64,000 bases of DNA from NCBI GenBank assembly GCA_036873755.1, contig JAVTVY010020441.1, forward strand, positions 1 through 64,000, given 5' to 3'. The notes beneath the pieces are model-generated. The model searched no databases. It was not told where the DNA came from and saw nothing but the letters and a program-made list of their open reading frames with translations. The position numbers and the translations under genes are program-made. This document shows, one piece after another, positions 46,879 to 57,099 of the stretch. Numbering within the stretch: the stretch's first letter is position 1; every line of letters starts with the position of its first letter. This DNA comes from Hanleya hanleyi. Taxonomy: Eukaryota; Mollusca; Polyplacophora; Lepidopleurida; Hanleyidae.

Positions 46879-47290
46879 TAACACGAAGGCAGGATGCGAA
46901 ATGCGAAGGCAGGATGCGAAGTGCGAAGGCAGGATGCGAAGCGCGAAGGCAGGATGCGAAGTGCGAAGTCAAAACACGAAGGCAGGATGCGAAGTGCGAA
47001 GGCAGGATGCGAAGTGCGAAGTCCAAACACGAAGGCAGGATGCGAAGTGCGAAGGCAAGATGCGAAGCGCGAAGTCCAAACACGAAGGCAGGATGCGAAG
47101 TGCGAAGGCAGGATGCGAAGTGCGAAGGCAGGAAGCGAAGCGCGAAGTTCAAACACGAAGGCAAGATGCGAAGCGCGGAGGCAGGATGCGAAGTGCGAAG
47201 TCCAAACACGAAAGTAGGATGCGAAGTGCGAAGGCAGGATGCGAAGCGCGAAGTTCAAACACGAAGGCAGGATGCGAAGCGCGAAGTCAA
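46879..47290 (+). repeat. 20-bp minisatellite 'aaggcaggatgcgaagtgcg' (inverted copy 55285-55395)
   Basis: About 20 units with 'aagtc.aaacacg' spacers. It lies in the left arm of the large inverted repeat; the right arm has a contracted version, so copy number has diverged between arms. Long ORFs on both strands are repeat artefacts. Confidence 0.95.
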
Positions 47291-47904
47291 AACAAATGCC
47301 ACTGCGCATGACCCGATGAAAGCGAGGCCAGGCCGCCATTTGCGTTATTTTATTTACCAATGCCGAAACCAGAGTATAGTCGCCTTTCTCATCGGGATGG
47401 TTTACATGAAGAATAAAGAACCGGAACCATTTCGTTACTCGATACAGTCAATATCGCTGATTTTCTTGATTCAAAGTATAGTTCATTTTTGCTCGATTTT
47501 ATTACAGAAGACAACGTCATCCGTCAGTATTTTAACGTAGGATAAACGAATGTGGAGATTTGCCAAATTCTTCATATCAATCACGACGTCTGCTATACAA
47601 TAATAATATGGCCGAAAATTTTACATAAGATTGATCAAATATACATATTAAATACCGGTATATATAATTGTATCACAGAATCAGAATTTGATTACAAAAT
47701 ATGGAGGACGACAAATGACGTTTGACGCAAAATTAAAACTAAACAGGGAAAAAAATAAAGGTTCAAATTTTGAAATCTCCAGCAGTTGTCGGTAACAAAA
47801 TCTCTCAGCATTAAGAATACTGGAAAATTTCAACTTGGTGATATACATATATGTTAAATAATACTTGGGTATATACTTAAGACTTGGGTATATACTTCAG
47901 ACGC

Positions 47905-48222
47905 GGGTGGTTGGGTGAGTTCAGGTTCCTGTTGCTTCAATGCATTTTGCTGAGAAGCAACAGGAACTCGATAATGTGATGTCTAGCACTGTAATATCAC
48001 TTGTCTTTATTGCACCATGTAAGCGTCCTGTCTGTGTCTTGTGCGCTGTCTTCAGTGTTTTGTAGGGTGGATGGAGGGTGTCTGGTTCCATGCTGCTTCA
48101 AAGATTTCTTCTTTGAAGTAGCAGGAACACAGCTGGGCTGGGTGGTGCTTAGTTGGTTCGTCGTGATATAGCTGAAATACTGTTGAAAGCGACGTTAAAT
48201 TCTATTTACTCACTATACTTAA
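47905..48222 (+). repeat. SINE-like repeat with two 14-20 bp hairpins and CTCA-type tail
   Basis: Hairpin 1 'gttcctgttgcttc...gaagcaacaggaac' (47929-47968); hairpin 2 'tgcttcaaaga...tctttgaagtagca' (48090-48127). It ends 'gttgaaagcgacgttaaatt' and 'ctatttactcact'. The tail matches the minus-strand tail in Polinton A (20590-20675). Confidence 0.6.
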
Positions 48223-48554
48223 GACGAAAATTACATAGACCAGGACATTCCAACATAAAGTGAAATTCGTCACAAATCTTCTCGGTGTTGCAAAATTTAC
48301 AGACACGTGAATCTAAAAAAGTGTTATCATAACGACCTCGTTCATTTGGTAGGCAATGGTTAGATGTTCAGAATTTACAAATAGCAAGTCAGAATTTTCC
48401 GGGCAATCTCACCAAGTAATTTTCAATTTGAATTCAGTTGAATTTTGCAAAGATACGTATTCTTTAACTACTGGAAAGATAGCTATCAAAGGGTGATAGG
48501 AAGACTCGGGCTTCACATCATAGGTTTCTGACAATGTTACTGTTTTAAACCATA

Positions 48555-49030
48555 ACATATAGGACAATAGTGTCATCACAATTAGGATGGGTGTGGGGTT
48601 GAAATGCCGTACATCTGCGCACGCGTAGTAGAAAAAAGGTATTTGAATGGGTGTTTCGGGGTAGAGATAGACCATATTGGTCCGATTGGGCCATATGAGG
48701 TCCTATTTTGAAACTACCTTGTGGTAGCGTCGATTGGATGAGTGTGTACTCCATTTTCACCATTCTGCGCATGCGCAGTTTGGTAGTAGTGTGGAAACCG
48801 GACATTTTGGTGGTGCGCAGGGGTCTGTTTGAGCGATAGAGGGATATATCTCATCCAAATATAGTGTGTAGGGTGTGGAGCTCTCGTGGTGCAGATCATG
48901 AATTGAGGGATGTTCATATCATCTGTAACGTCATTGGTGCCGTCATCAGTAAGAGTGATAGCGAAAACGGGCATTTTGGGGGGTACGTGGAGGCGTGTTT
49001 GAGTGGTTGAGGGAACATCCTTGGTCCAAA
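48555..49030 (+). repeat. Polinton A-like ~155-bp units upstream of the RT fragment
   Basis: 'tgcgcatgcgcag' at 48766 and a variant at 48615, with 'gg.cattttgg' and 'accatattggtccgattggg' words, as in the left TIR of A; a TGACGTCA-like 'gtaacgtcattg' at 48925. Confidence 0.75.
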
Positions 49031-49958
49031 TGGACCGTGTGGCGCTTTCAAAAACCGATCCACTCAAAGCCCGTTCCTTCTCATTCACCAAACGCTATAT
49101 AGACGATCTTCTCGCTGTGGATAATCGCTATATAAATGACGCAGTGAAGGATATATATCCACCTTCACTGGATTTGAAGGAAACTACAGATAGCCCTACA
49201 GGCACATCTTATTTAGATCTCTATCTCTATAAAAATGAAGCGGGCATTCTCTCTCGTCGACTTTATGACAAAAGAGATGATTACAATTTCGACATCGTAA
49301 ACTATCCCTTTCTGGATAGTAATATTCCAGTGGGACCTGCATATGGCGTATACATATCTCGCTTAGTAGCATTTGCTAGATCCTGTGTTAAATGTGATGA
49401 TTTTAATCAACGTCACAAAACATTGTTGCAGAAACTTATAAAACAGGGCTATTCCACCAAGCGCCTCCACTCAAAGTTTCTCAAATTTGGCGATACATAT
49501 CGCATGCTGATAGCAAAATACGAACGTAGCGTGCAAGATCTATGGCGCTACGTTTCGTAACTTGTGTCTAATTCCGCTTAACCCGGGGCTAGGGGCCGTA
49601 TGAACCCATGTACTTCAAGATCCTCATGGTACTCATATGAACAGTCACAATCAAAGCGTGACTGAGATACATCATTCTTTAGATGACGACTTTACAACGA
49701 ATATTATGGATTAAGAATACTGATCAGCGATACGGATTTGATATTTTGGAACATCATGATGTCTTGCCGGCATCATTGAAAACTGTTGACCGCTTCTCTC
49801 TTGCAGGAAACAAGCCTATGTTTATGTATACTTTTGTCTTTTTGAATTTGGTGCTAATACTGTTATATGGAAATGGAATAGGTCTTTGGATTATGGACGC
49901 GGATATTCTCTAATGGACGACGGCTGGATTATGAATGACGGACTGGACGCTTGTAATC
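49003..49958 (+). pseudogene. Penelope-like reverse transcriptase, C-terminal part, with 3' region
   Basis: Open from 49003 to 49560. It has the active-site box 'RYIDDLLAVDNRYINDAV', 'DIYPPSLDLKETTDSPTGTS' and 'YLDLYLY' (equivalent to the F-L-D-V box of Penelope-like RTs), 'LYDKRDDYNFDIVNYPFL', 'PAYGVYISRLVAFARSC' and ends 'VQDLWRYVS'. No GIY-YIG domain follows the RT, which would fit the N-terminally permuted Naiad-type clade. The family call is tentative. The conserved 3' region (49563-49958) ends at 'ggacgcttgtaa', the same point as the copy at 13305. The fingers and start of the RT are missing (5' truncation). Confidence 0.7.
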
Positions 49959-49989
49959 CTATTGTAGCTCTCGTGGGGTCAGACTGAGG

Positions 49990-50118
49990 TGTTTATTTTT
50001 TAAGTCACGTCAATCTGCGCATGCGCAGTTGGGGTACAGTATAGAAAGATGGCATTTGAATGGACGTTTTGGGGTAGAGATGGACCATTCATAGGCCGAA
50101 GGAGTCGTGTGTGGGCAT
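49990..50118 (+). repeat. Polinton A-like unit downstream of the RT fragment
   Basis: 'tcacgtcaatctgcgcatgc' at 50005, then 'gaatggacgttttggggtag' and 'agatggaccattcataggcc'. Together with 48555-49030 it shows the RT fragment landed inside a unit array. Confidence 0.7.
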
Positions 50119-50124
50119 ATTTTA

Positions 50125-51433
50125 ACCCTACCTGGCCTGGGTTGGGGGGGGGGGTGCGAAATGGCCCCCCTACCAAACTTTTTGCGCTATCTCCGGAACG
50201 ACGAAAAATGGAGAGCTGAAACTCCGTGATTTAATAGCTTATCATATTGGGGTCATTTTGAGCCTATTTGCATAACCCCCCGGACAGAGGATCATGGGAA
50301 AATTCAAGATGGCGGCCACGTGGGGTCCCAGAAAAGTGATGTGTTTTGTCATATTTCTTCAAAATTTCTGCTTTTCCGCGAAGAAAAGCGGGCGAAAACT
50401 ATTTTTATTTAACATACATTAATATTTACCAATTTTATCATACAGTTTTTGCCAGGAGAAATTGCATAAATAAAAAAATTCGAAAAATCTGACTGAAAAA
50501 TCGACCCAAAAATGCCGTTTTCCCATAAAATGACGTCTGTGTGACATCATCAAAGCAGCCCATCTTGGATGTTTACACATTTTCTGGTAGAGCTTGATCC
50601 AAGGGTATAGTGTGGTAAGTTTCAGCCCCCTAGCTCAAGGGGTAGGAAAAATGTGTGACATCACCTCGATCTCAAATTGGAGCGAGATGCAAGAGGTGAG
50701 AAAAATTGACGATGTCTGGTGACTAAAAAGCAACCATATGACTCTATAGGAAAGCATCCCTCGGCACCTAACATTCAGACCCGAGAATATGGAGGATACT
50801 TGAACGTAGCCTTAGTATCTCAGCTGCGCTTTTATTGCAGCTGTTCATGTGGAGATTATGAAGTACGACGTCGTACGACTGAATTTCCCACCAAACTCCC
50901 ACCTGAAATGCCCGCTTTCTATACTACTGTCAGATTGCGCATGCACATATTGATGAACACGGACTACACACCAGTCAAAATAAGAACCCAACCCCCCGGA
51001 CAGAGGATCATGGGAAAATTCAAGATGGCGGCCACGTGGGGTCCCAGAAAAGTGATGTTTTTTGTCATATTTCTTCAAAATTTCTGCTTTTCCGCGAAGA
51101 AAAGCGGGCGAAAACTATTTTATTTCACATCACATTAATATTTACCAATTTATCATACAGTTTTTGCGGAGAAATTGCATAAATAAAAAATTCGAAAAAT
51201 CTGACTGAAAAATCGACCCAAAAATGCCGTTTTCGAAAATGACGTCTGTGTGACATCATCAAAGCGGCCATCTTGGATTTTTTACATTTTCTGGTAGAGC
51301 TTGATCCAAGGGTATAGTGTGGTAAGTTTCAGCCCCCTAGCTCAAGGGGTAGAAAAAATAATTAGGGAGGCCATTTCGGCCTCCCCCCCCCCCAAGGCCA
51401 CAACAGGTCCCCAATAGCCCGGGCCAGATAGGG
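50125..51433. mobile_element. TTAA-flanked MITE (piggyBac-type ends), 1.3 kb
   Basis: TTAA at 50121-50124 and 51434-51437; ends 'ccctacctggcctggg' and 'cccgggccagataggg'; subterminal C/G-runs ('gaaatggccccccta' / 'aggccatttcggcctcc'). CCCT next to TTAA fits piggyBac. Inside, a ~360-bp block is present twice in direct orientation (50285-50650, 51000-51355), separated by the 338-bp block shared with 53051-53383. No transposase. Confidence 0.8.
50656..50993 (+). repeat. 338-bp block, near-identical direct copy at 53051-53383
   Basis: 'cacctcgatctcaaattgga' to 'caccagtcaaaataagaacc'. Both copies have the open frame 'MTKKQPYDSIGKHPSAPNIQ', but it overlaps Polinton-like unit words ('gattgcgcatgcac'), so I do not treat it as a gene. 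Confidence 0.85.
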
Positions 51434-52339
51434 TTAAAGGTGAAATGCAAAGGTTTGTCTAAATCACTTGATATTTGCAGTAAGATTGGAGAAATAAGGT
51501 GTATATTAATTTCCTTTCAGTTTTAAAACATTTGCTTAAGCCTAATAAAGTTAAAAACTAAAAAATGTAACGCTATATTATTTACGAAATTCCGATCCGT
51601 ACATGATTACCTCCCCCTGGGGGCGCTGCAATACGTGACGTAGCAGTGGAACCAGCACAGTCTGCACAACATGATGTAGCTGCATTGCACTGTATGGAAA
51701 TAGCTCACATAGATAAGCTAGGCTATTGCTCACGAAGTCCTTGCTTGTGTCATTCACGTTCACTGAAACGCACTAACAGGTTGGTCATCATTCGCTACGG
51801 GGGATAAAAGAAAAAATCGGAATTTACAAATCTGTATTTCCGATTCTCTCGGTATGTCGCCCACGGCCCCTGCGGTGTCGCTGATCCTATCGTTGTCTGC
51901 TGGTTCTTTGTTCACAATAGGTTCGTGTTGGTAAGGCAGGGGCATCCCTGCACTAACCATTGCCGTGAATTCTTCTCAATTCCTCTTCAGAAGAAGAGGA
52001 AGAAGTGTAAGAAAATTCCTCCGCATCGCTGTCGCTGTCTACATTCATGTTAGCCGCCATTTTTTTAGTGTGGTTCAACTATGACGTCATAACCTCTGGT
52101 GGAAGAGCTTCGAATCAAGGGGAGATAAGCGATGCACTGTTTTGAAGCCGCTGATCATATACGTGTTTTATTTCTCTTTAAAAAATAAAACTTATCACCA
52201 GATTTCGTTCATTGATGGCTGTATAATTTATTATCATCATAAAAAGGAGAGGGAAATGTTTTTTTCTACCTTTTATTATCTTTGCATTTCACCTTTGAAG
52301 CTCTTTTGGGTAGCGGCGGATTGGACTGGTCTGTAGTCC
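51434..52339. other. Non-coding sequence
   Basis: No recognised gene. Short inverted 'aagaagaggaagaag' and mixed sequence only. Confidence 0.45.
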
Positions 52340-52570
52340 GGTGTTATCATTCTAAGCATGCGCAATCTGACAGTGATATAGAAAGCGGCATTTGAGGTGA
52401 GAATTTGCGGTCGATTTGGCCATCCATGGTCAAAATATACCATGTGGGAGAGGAGCTCTTGTGGTGTAGAAAACGACTTGAGAGTGTCCACGTCATTTGT
52501 GACGTCATCAGTAGTGGAGAAAGCGTCGCTCGATTGCACACTTGAGACATGCCTACACCTCTATACACTA
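52340..52570 (+). repeat. Polinton A-like unit (diverged)
   Basis: 'agcatgcgcaatctgacagt', 'gcggcatttgaggtgagaat', 'ccatccatggtcaaaatata' and 'tgtgacgtcatcagta' (perfect TGACGTCA near 52500). Confidence 0.65.
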
Positions 52571-53389
52571 ACCCATACGGGTTGACTTGTGGACATTGTC
52601 TCCAAAACTTATGAACTCAGGCATACTGGTGTTGTTGGGTTGGACATGAGTAGAGTTACCCCCCCCCCCTTGAAAGTGACGTCATTATGACGTCAGCAGT
52701 AGGAGAGAAAGTACATTTTTGGATGTGCTATTATAAGCATGAGTTAGATGGGGTCATATTGAAGCTCCTGATGGAATGTCAACGTGGGTGCGTGTGTGTG
52801 TGAAGGTGAGTCGGTCATTGAGTGATTGAGTGTGAGTCAGCGATTGAGGTGTGCTCAACGTCAGTGAGGTGTTTGCCCAACGTCCGTCTTACCGCAGTTA
52901 TGCTGGTGAGTGAGTGCTACATCTGCAAGGTCCACGGGTCACCCCCATGGGCGACGCGACGCTCGAGCGACGCTTTCTCTACTACTGATGACGTGATCAA
53001 TGACGTCACAAGAGCACCCCACCCCACATGGTATATTTGGACCATGGATGGCTCACCTCGATCTCAAATTGGAGCGAGATGCACGAGGTGAGAAAAATTG
53101 ACGATGTCTGGTGACTAAAAAGCAACCATATGACTCTATAGGAAAGCATCCCTCGGCACCTAACATTCAGACCCGAGAATATGGAGGATTCTTGAACGTA
53201 GCCTTAGTATCTCAGCTGCGCTTTTATTGCAGCTGTTCATGTGGAGATTATGAAGTAAGACGTCGTACGACTAAATTTCCCACCAAACTCCCACCTCAAA
53301 TGCCCGCTTTCTATACTACTGTCAGATTGCGCATGCACATATTGATGAAAACGGACTACACACCAGTCAAAATAAGAACCCAAGCGACC

Positions 53390-53985
53390 CATTCAGACTA
53401 CGAAGGGTCCATCTCTACCCAAAAACGTCAATTCAAAACCCATCTTTCTATACTACAAAGCAACTGCGCATGCGCAAATTGACGTGACTTTCAATAGAAA
53501 AAGTCACCCCAGTCTGACTCTACTCCACACGAGCTACAATAGGCTACCCCACACGGTCCATTAGGACCAAGGATGGTCCCTCGATTGCCCAAAAACGTCC
53601 CTTCACACACCAAAAGTGTCCGCTTTGGCTACTACTCCTACTGATGACGTCACCTATGACGTCACAGATGAAGGAGAAATCCCTCAAGTCCTGGTCTACA
53701 CCACGAAAGCATACCTTTGACAACTCACGCGACGCATTCGGACCACGGATGGTTCATCTCTACCCCAAACACCTTCCTTCACACTCCCAAAACGCCCACT
53801 TTCGCTGCTACTCTTACTATTGACATCACCAATAACGTCACAGATGACGTGGGCATTCCTCAAGTCGTGGTCTACACCAAGAGGGCTACAAGATGACATC
53901 TCACACGATGCATTCGGCCCACGAATGGTCCCTCAATCACTCAACAGACCCCCACGCCCCCATGGGTCAAACATTGTCCACTGCG
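53390..53985 (-). repeat. Polinton A-like units in right-arm orientation
   Basis: 'caactgcgcatgcgcaaatt' + 'gacgtgac' at 53462; 'gatgacgtcacctatgacgt' + 'cacagatga' at 53645 (two CRE-like sites); 'ggaccacggatggttcatct' + 'ctaccccaaa' at 53740. Orientation is opposite to 48555-49030. Confidence 0.7.
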
Positions 53986-54069
53986 CTGGAATGGGTCTAC
54001 ACCATAGCCGTATACAGATCTGCCCTCTGGTAGGTATATTAGGGTACTTTTAACCTTGCCTAGTATGGG

Positions 54070-54135
54070 CTGACTCGTGACGTAGTAGATAAATTTCCCG
54101 CTTCTGAAGCGCACGGTACGGGTTCGAATCCAGGG
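54070..54135 (+). repeat. tRNA-derived SINE head (tentative)
   Basis: An A-box-like 'tgacgtagtaga' (about 54077) and a perfect B box 'ggttcgaatcc' (54122) are spaced as in Pol III promoters. The acceptor stem does not pair, so it is not a tRNA gene. Confidence 0.45.
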
Positions 54136-54154
54136 GGATTTCCCTTCTCTCACT

Positions 54155-54525
54155 GTATGGCTATGCGGAGAAACTGAGGGTGCCCCACTTGCCATTTATG
54201 CTGGTCATATAGCTGGCGATATTGTCAGGGACCATGTTTGATGCCGTGCATTCCGGGATATTAACATTGGAAGTCACTGGGGTCTTATGAAGGGGCAAAT
54301 AACTCTTGCTCAGCCGTCACGCGACCGGAAGTGTCCTTTAACCGTTGATCCGGATGTCACGTGACCGGATGTGATGTCATAGTGATGTCAATTTAATAAG
54401 TAGTAATAGGGCATCTGGGGTCCGATTTAGGGGCAGAAATGTTGGAATTAGGGAAGATAACCAGGAACTATTCAAACAGAGTGATCGCCCCTAAATCGGA
54501 CCACAGAAGCGCTTTATATACTACT
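54155..54525 (-). repeat. Orphan Polinton-type terminus
   Basis: 'gagaaactgagggtgcccca' and 'ggcgatattgtc.gggacc' match the outer TIR of A (22505-22580), and it ends 'gcgctttatatactact' at 54525, the A-type terminus. 'attttc' follows. Other TIR words are lost or replaced. Confidence 0.65.
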
Positions 54526-55446
54526 ATTTTCCTTTATTGTAATTATTACCTGGACTTCCTGAACTACCCGGGCATGATCTACGTTGTTCTGACGCCGTCG
54601 TAAGCCCAGCGTTCTGAGCCATTGTTTAATTGTTCGAAGGCTACAATTAAATATATTTCTTCCTTATGCTCATCATATGTTCTAATAAATTACAGAACCA
54701 CTATGTCAAGTGGATGGCTAATTTACAAGACATTTACATACATGTATAGCCGATGATGTTATCCATGACAAAATTAAACTCTTCATCATAAACAAGTGAA
54801 AGAAACTGCCCTCTCACCGGTGAGCTAGAGGCTAATATGGTAATTGTTGATCTTATGTTTCTATCTTGAAATGTGGAAAAAGCAGATTGTTTAATAACAA
54901 TAATTCTTGATAGGATTTTTTCACATTTTCACCTGATGCAGATGTCGTGATTGATATGAAGAATTTGGCAAATCTCCACATTCGTATATCCGAAGTTAAA
55001 ATACTGACGGATGACGTTGTCTCCTGTAATAAAATCGAGCATAAATGAACTATACTTTGAATCAAGAAAATCAGCGATATTGACTGTATCGAGTGACGAA
55101 ATGGTTCCGGTAATAAAGAAAGACTGGTCATATGCTCGTGTATGTTAAACACATACAAACTTTATTCTTCATGTAAACCATCCCGACGAGAAAGGCGACT
55201 ATGCTCTGGTCTCGGCATTGGTAAATAAAATGATGCAAATGGCGGCCTGGCCTCGCTTTCATCGGGTCATGCGCAGTGGCATTTGTTTTGACTTCGCGCT
55301 TCGCATCCTGCCTTCATGTTTGGACTTCGCGCTTCGCATCCTGCCTTCGCACTTCGCATCCTGCCTTCGCACTTCGCATCCTGCCTTCGTGTTACCATAC
55401 CACATGCCTGGGACAATGCAGCGATGCCCCTTATCGGCCACCATAC

Positions 55447-57099
55447 TTTTGCCATGCGGTAGGCCTTGATATGTTGTGCGAATGTGAATGGGGTTCGCTA
55501 GGGCGGGTCTATGTGGGTACCAATAATGACTGACGAATTTTAATGTTTCAACAAGCTAAATCTTTATAGAGACCCTCATAAAAGATGACATAGCGTATAA
55601 ATAAACATGAAATATGACGCTGAAAGGATATCTGAACTCACTAAATGTTTAAGTTAATCTATTCTAGGAAAACGATGGTTGGTTCGTTGGATGGTTGGTT
55701 GGTTGAAGTTTAACGTCGCATCTAACCTTATTGGTCACACGGCGACGATGACCCAAACAAACATATCCTAGCAAAACCCTAACCCTTACAAAAACCTTAC
55801 CAAAACTACAAAAAAAATTGAATTTCGAATTTTGAAAATTAGGCTCTACAGACACTGATCACAATGGATCGCCAGCGAGCCTAATTTGTTTGGCACTTTA
55901 ATCCACCTTTTGTGCCAGATCTAGGAAAACGAACATAACGCCCCATCGTGTGCAATATATGCTACAAAATAATACAGATTATATTGTTTTTTAATGATTG
56001 CGGATTTAATTCAATCAGTCAGTTTAACAATTTAACAGTTATCATTGATACTCGTTATTTAGAGCGAAGTATAGTTTGATTCTAAATATTAACGAAAAAT
56101 ATGTTCTAATTAAATGAATTATTGCAATTGTTGCAGAATGGTGTTAAATGTGTCAAACCATATAGGCCATCCTACACTTTAATTTCACTTCAATGGTTTC
56201 TTTATTTTTCGGTCTTACACGGCTGTTTTCAGTAGGTCAGTTAGCCCTAAGGCTACAGTTAAATGTATTATATTATGGGCTTGCCGTGGGTCAACTTAAT
56301 GTTTGAGTCACGTTTCATTCATAAATAGCCGGACATATTACCTCATACAATCGCGCTGATATATGTTCGGGAAGTTAGGTGCCATTTTACGGTTCCCTTA
56401 TTCGGTTGTAAAGCGGTTCACTGTTCACGGTTCACATTTCACGATTCAATGTATTATAACGCCCGTAGACATCATTGCAAGTGGTTTAGAGCCACCAAAC
56501 ATGGTACACATATACTACGACACAATACCCACATGACTGTGCCGTTAGTTCCACGATCCACCGCTAGCGGGCGAATAGTGAAGTGGCACATGAATGATAG
56601 ACAATCTTGCAAGTGGATTAGAGCCACCAAACCTGGTACATGCAATTTCAGATAACGTTATGAAGACTTATTTTAGAGAAGCCTGGATCTTAAGAAATGC
56701 TCTTTTTTGCTGTTTTTTTTTATCATCAGTGTGTATTAGTTTATACGTAACCTAATGATATTTATTCTAACAAATTGGATATGATGTTTTTATGGAAAAC
56801 ATATTATTTTATAATATAGTAAAGTATTAAGTAAAGGATCTTCTTTTATACTATCATTGTTCACTAGTTTACAGGTAATATCACGGTAATGATATTTATT
56901 TTAACAAATGGGATATGGTGTTTTTAAGGAAAAGGTATTCTTTTATGATATAGTATAGTATTAAGTAAAGGATCTTCACACCTTTTTCATACCAGTGCCG
57001 ATAATAAACCGGCGTGTTCACCATAATATCATCGTTCTTCCATATGTTTACATTTGCTATTTCGTGTATATATTTGGGTTTATTTTTCTATGTGACCTT
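55447..57099. other. AT-rich sequence with small repeats
   Basis: 'gttggatggttggttggttg' + 'aagtttaacgtcgc' (55682-55725) is a SINE-like tail in reverse. Direct repeats: 'gcaagtgg.ttagagccacca' (56475, 56610) and a ~125-bp pair 'gtattaagtaaaggatcttc' (56825, 56950). No gene. Confidence 0.55.

Larger units (their letters stand above)
46827..55446. mobile_element. 8.6-kb segment bounded by ~0.5-0.77 kb inverted repeats
   Basis: Left arm 46827-47592 and right arm 54943-55446 are inverted copies starting 'gtatggtggccgata'; TTTT flanks both ends. The arms contain a 20-bp minisatellite and a conserved ~300-bp block. No transposase is seen inside; the interior is other repeats. It may be a large foldback-type element or an inverted duplication. 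Confidence 0.65.

Noticed and set aside
46829..47540. Arg/Lys-rich or Cys-rich repetitive proteins on both strands
   Set aside because: Both strands are open only because the 20-bp minisatellite lacks stops. No domain and no splice context.
49563..49960. Hammerhead ribozyme in the Penelope-like 3' region
   Set aside because: I looked for the CUGAUGA...GAAA core known from some Penelope-like elements. Only 'ctgatcagcgata' is present, and it does not fit.
50719..51138. Gene starting MTKKQPYDSIGK, with a paralogue at 53111
   Set aside because: The frame runs into MITE and Polinton-unit sequence that is clearly non-coding. The two copies are a duplicated repeat block.
54070..54140. tRNA gene
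   Set aside because: A and B boxes are present, but the acceptor and anticodon stems do not pair. A SINE head is more likely.
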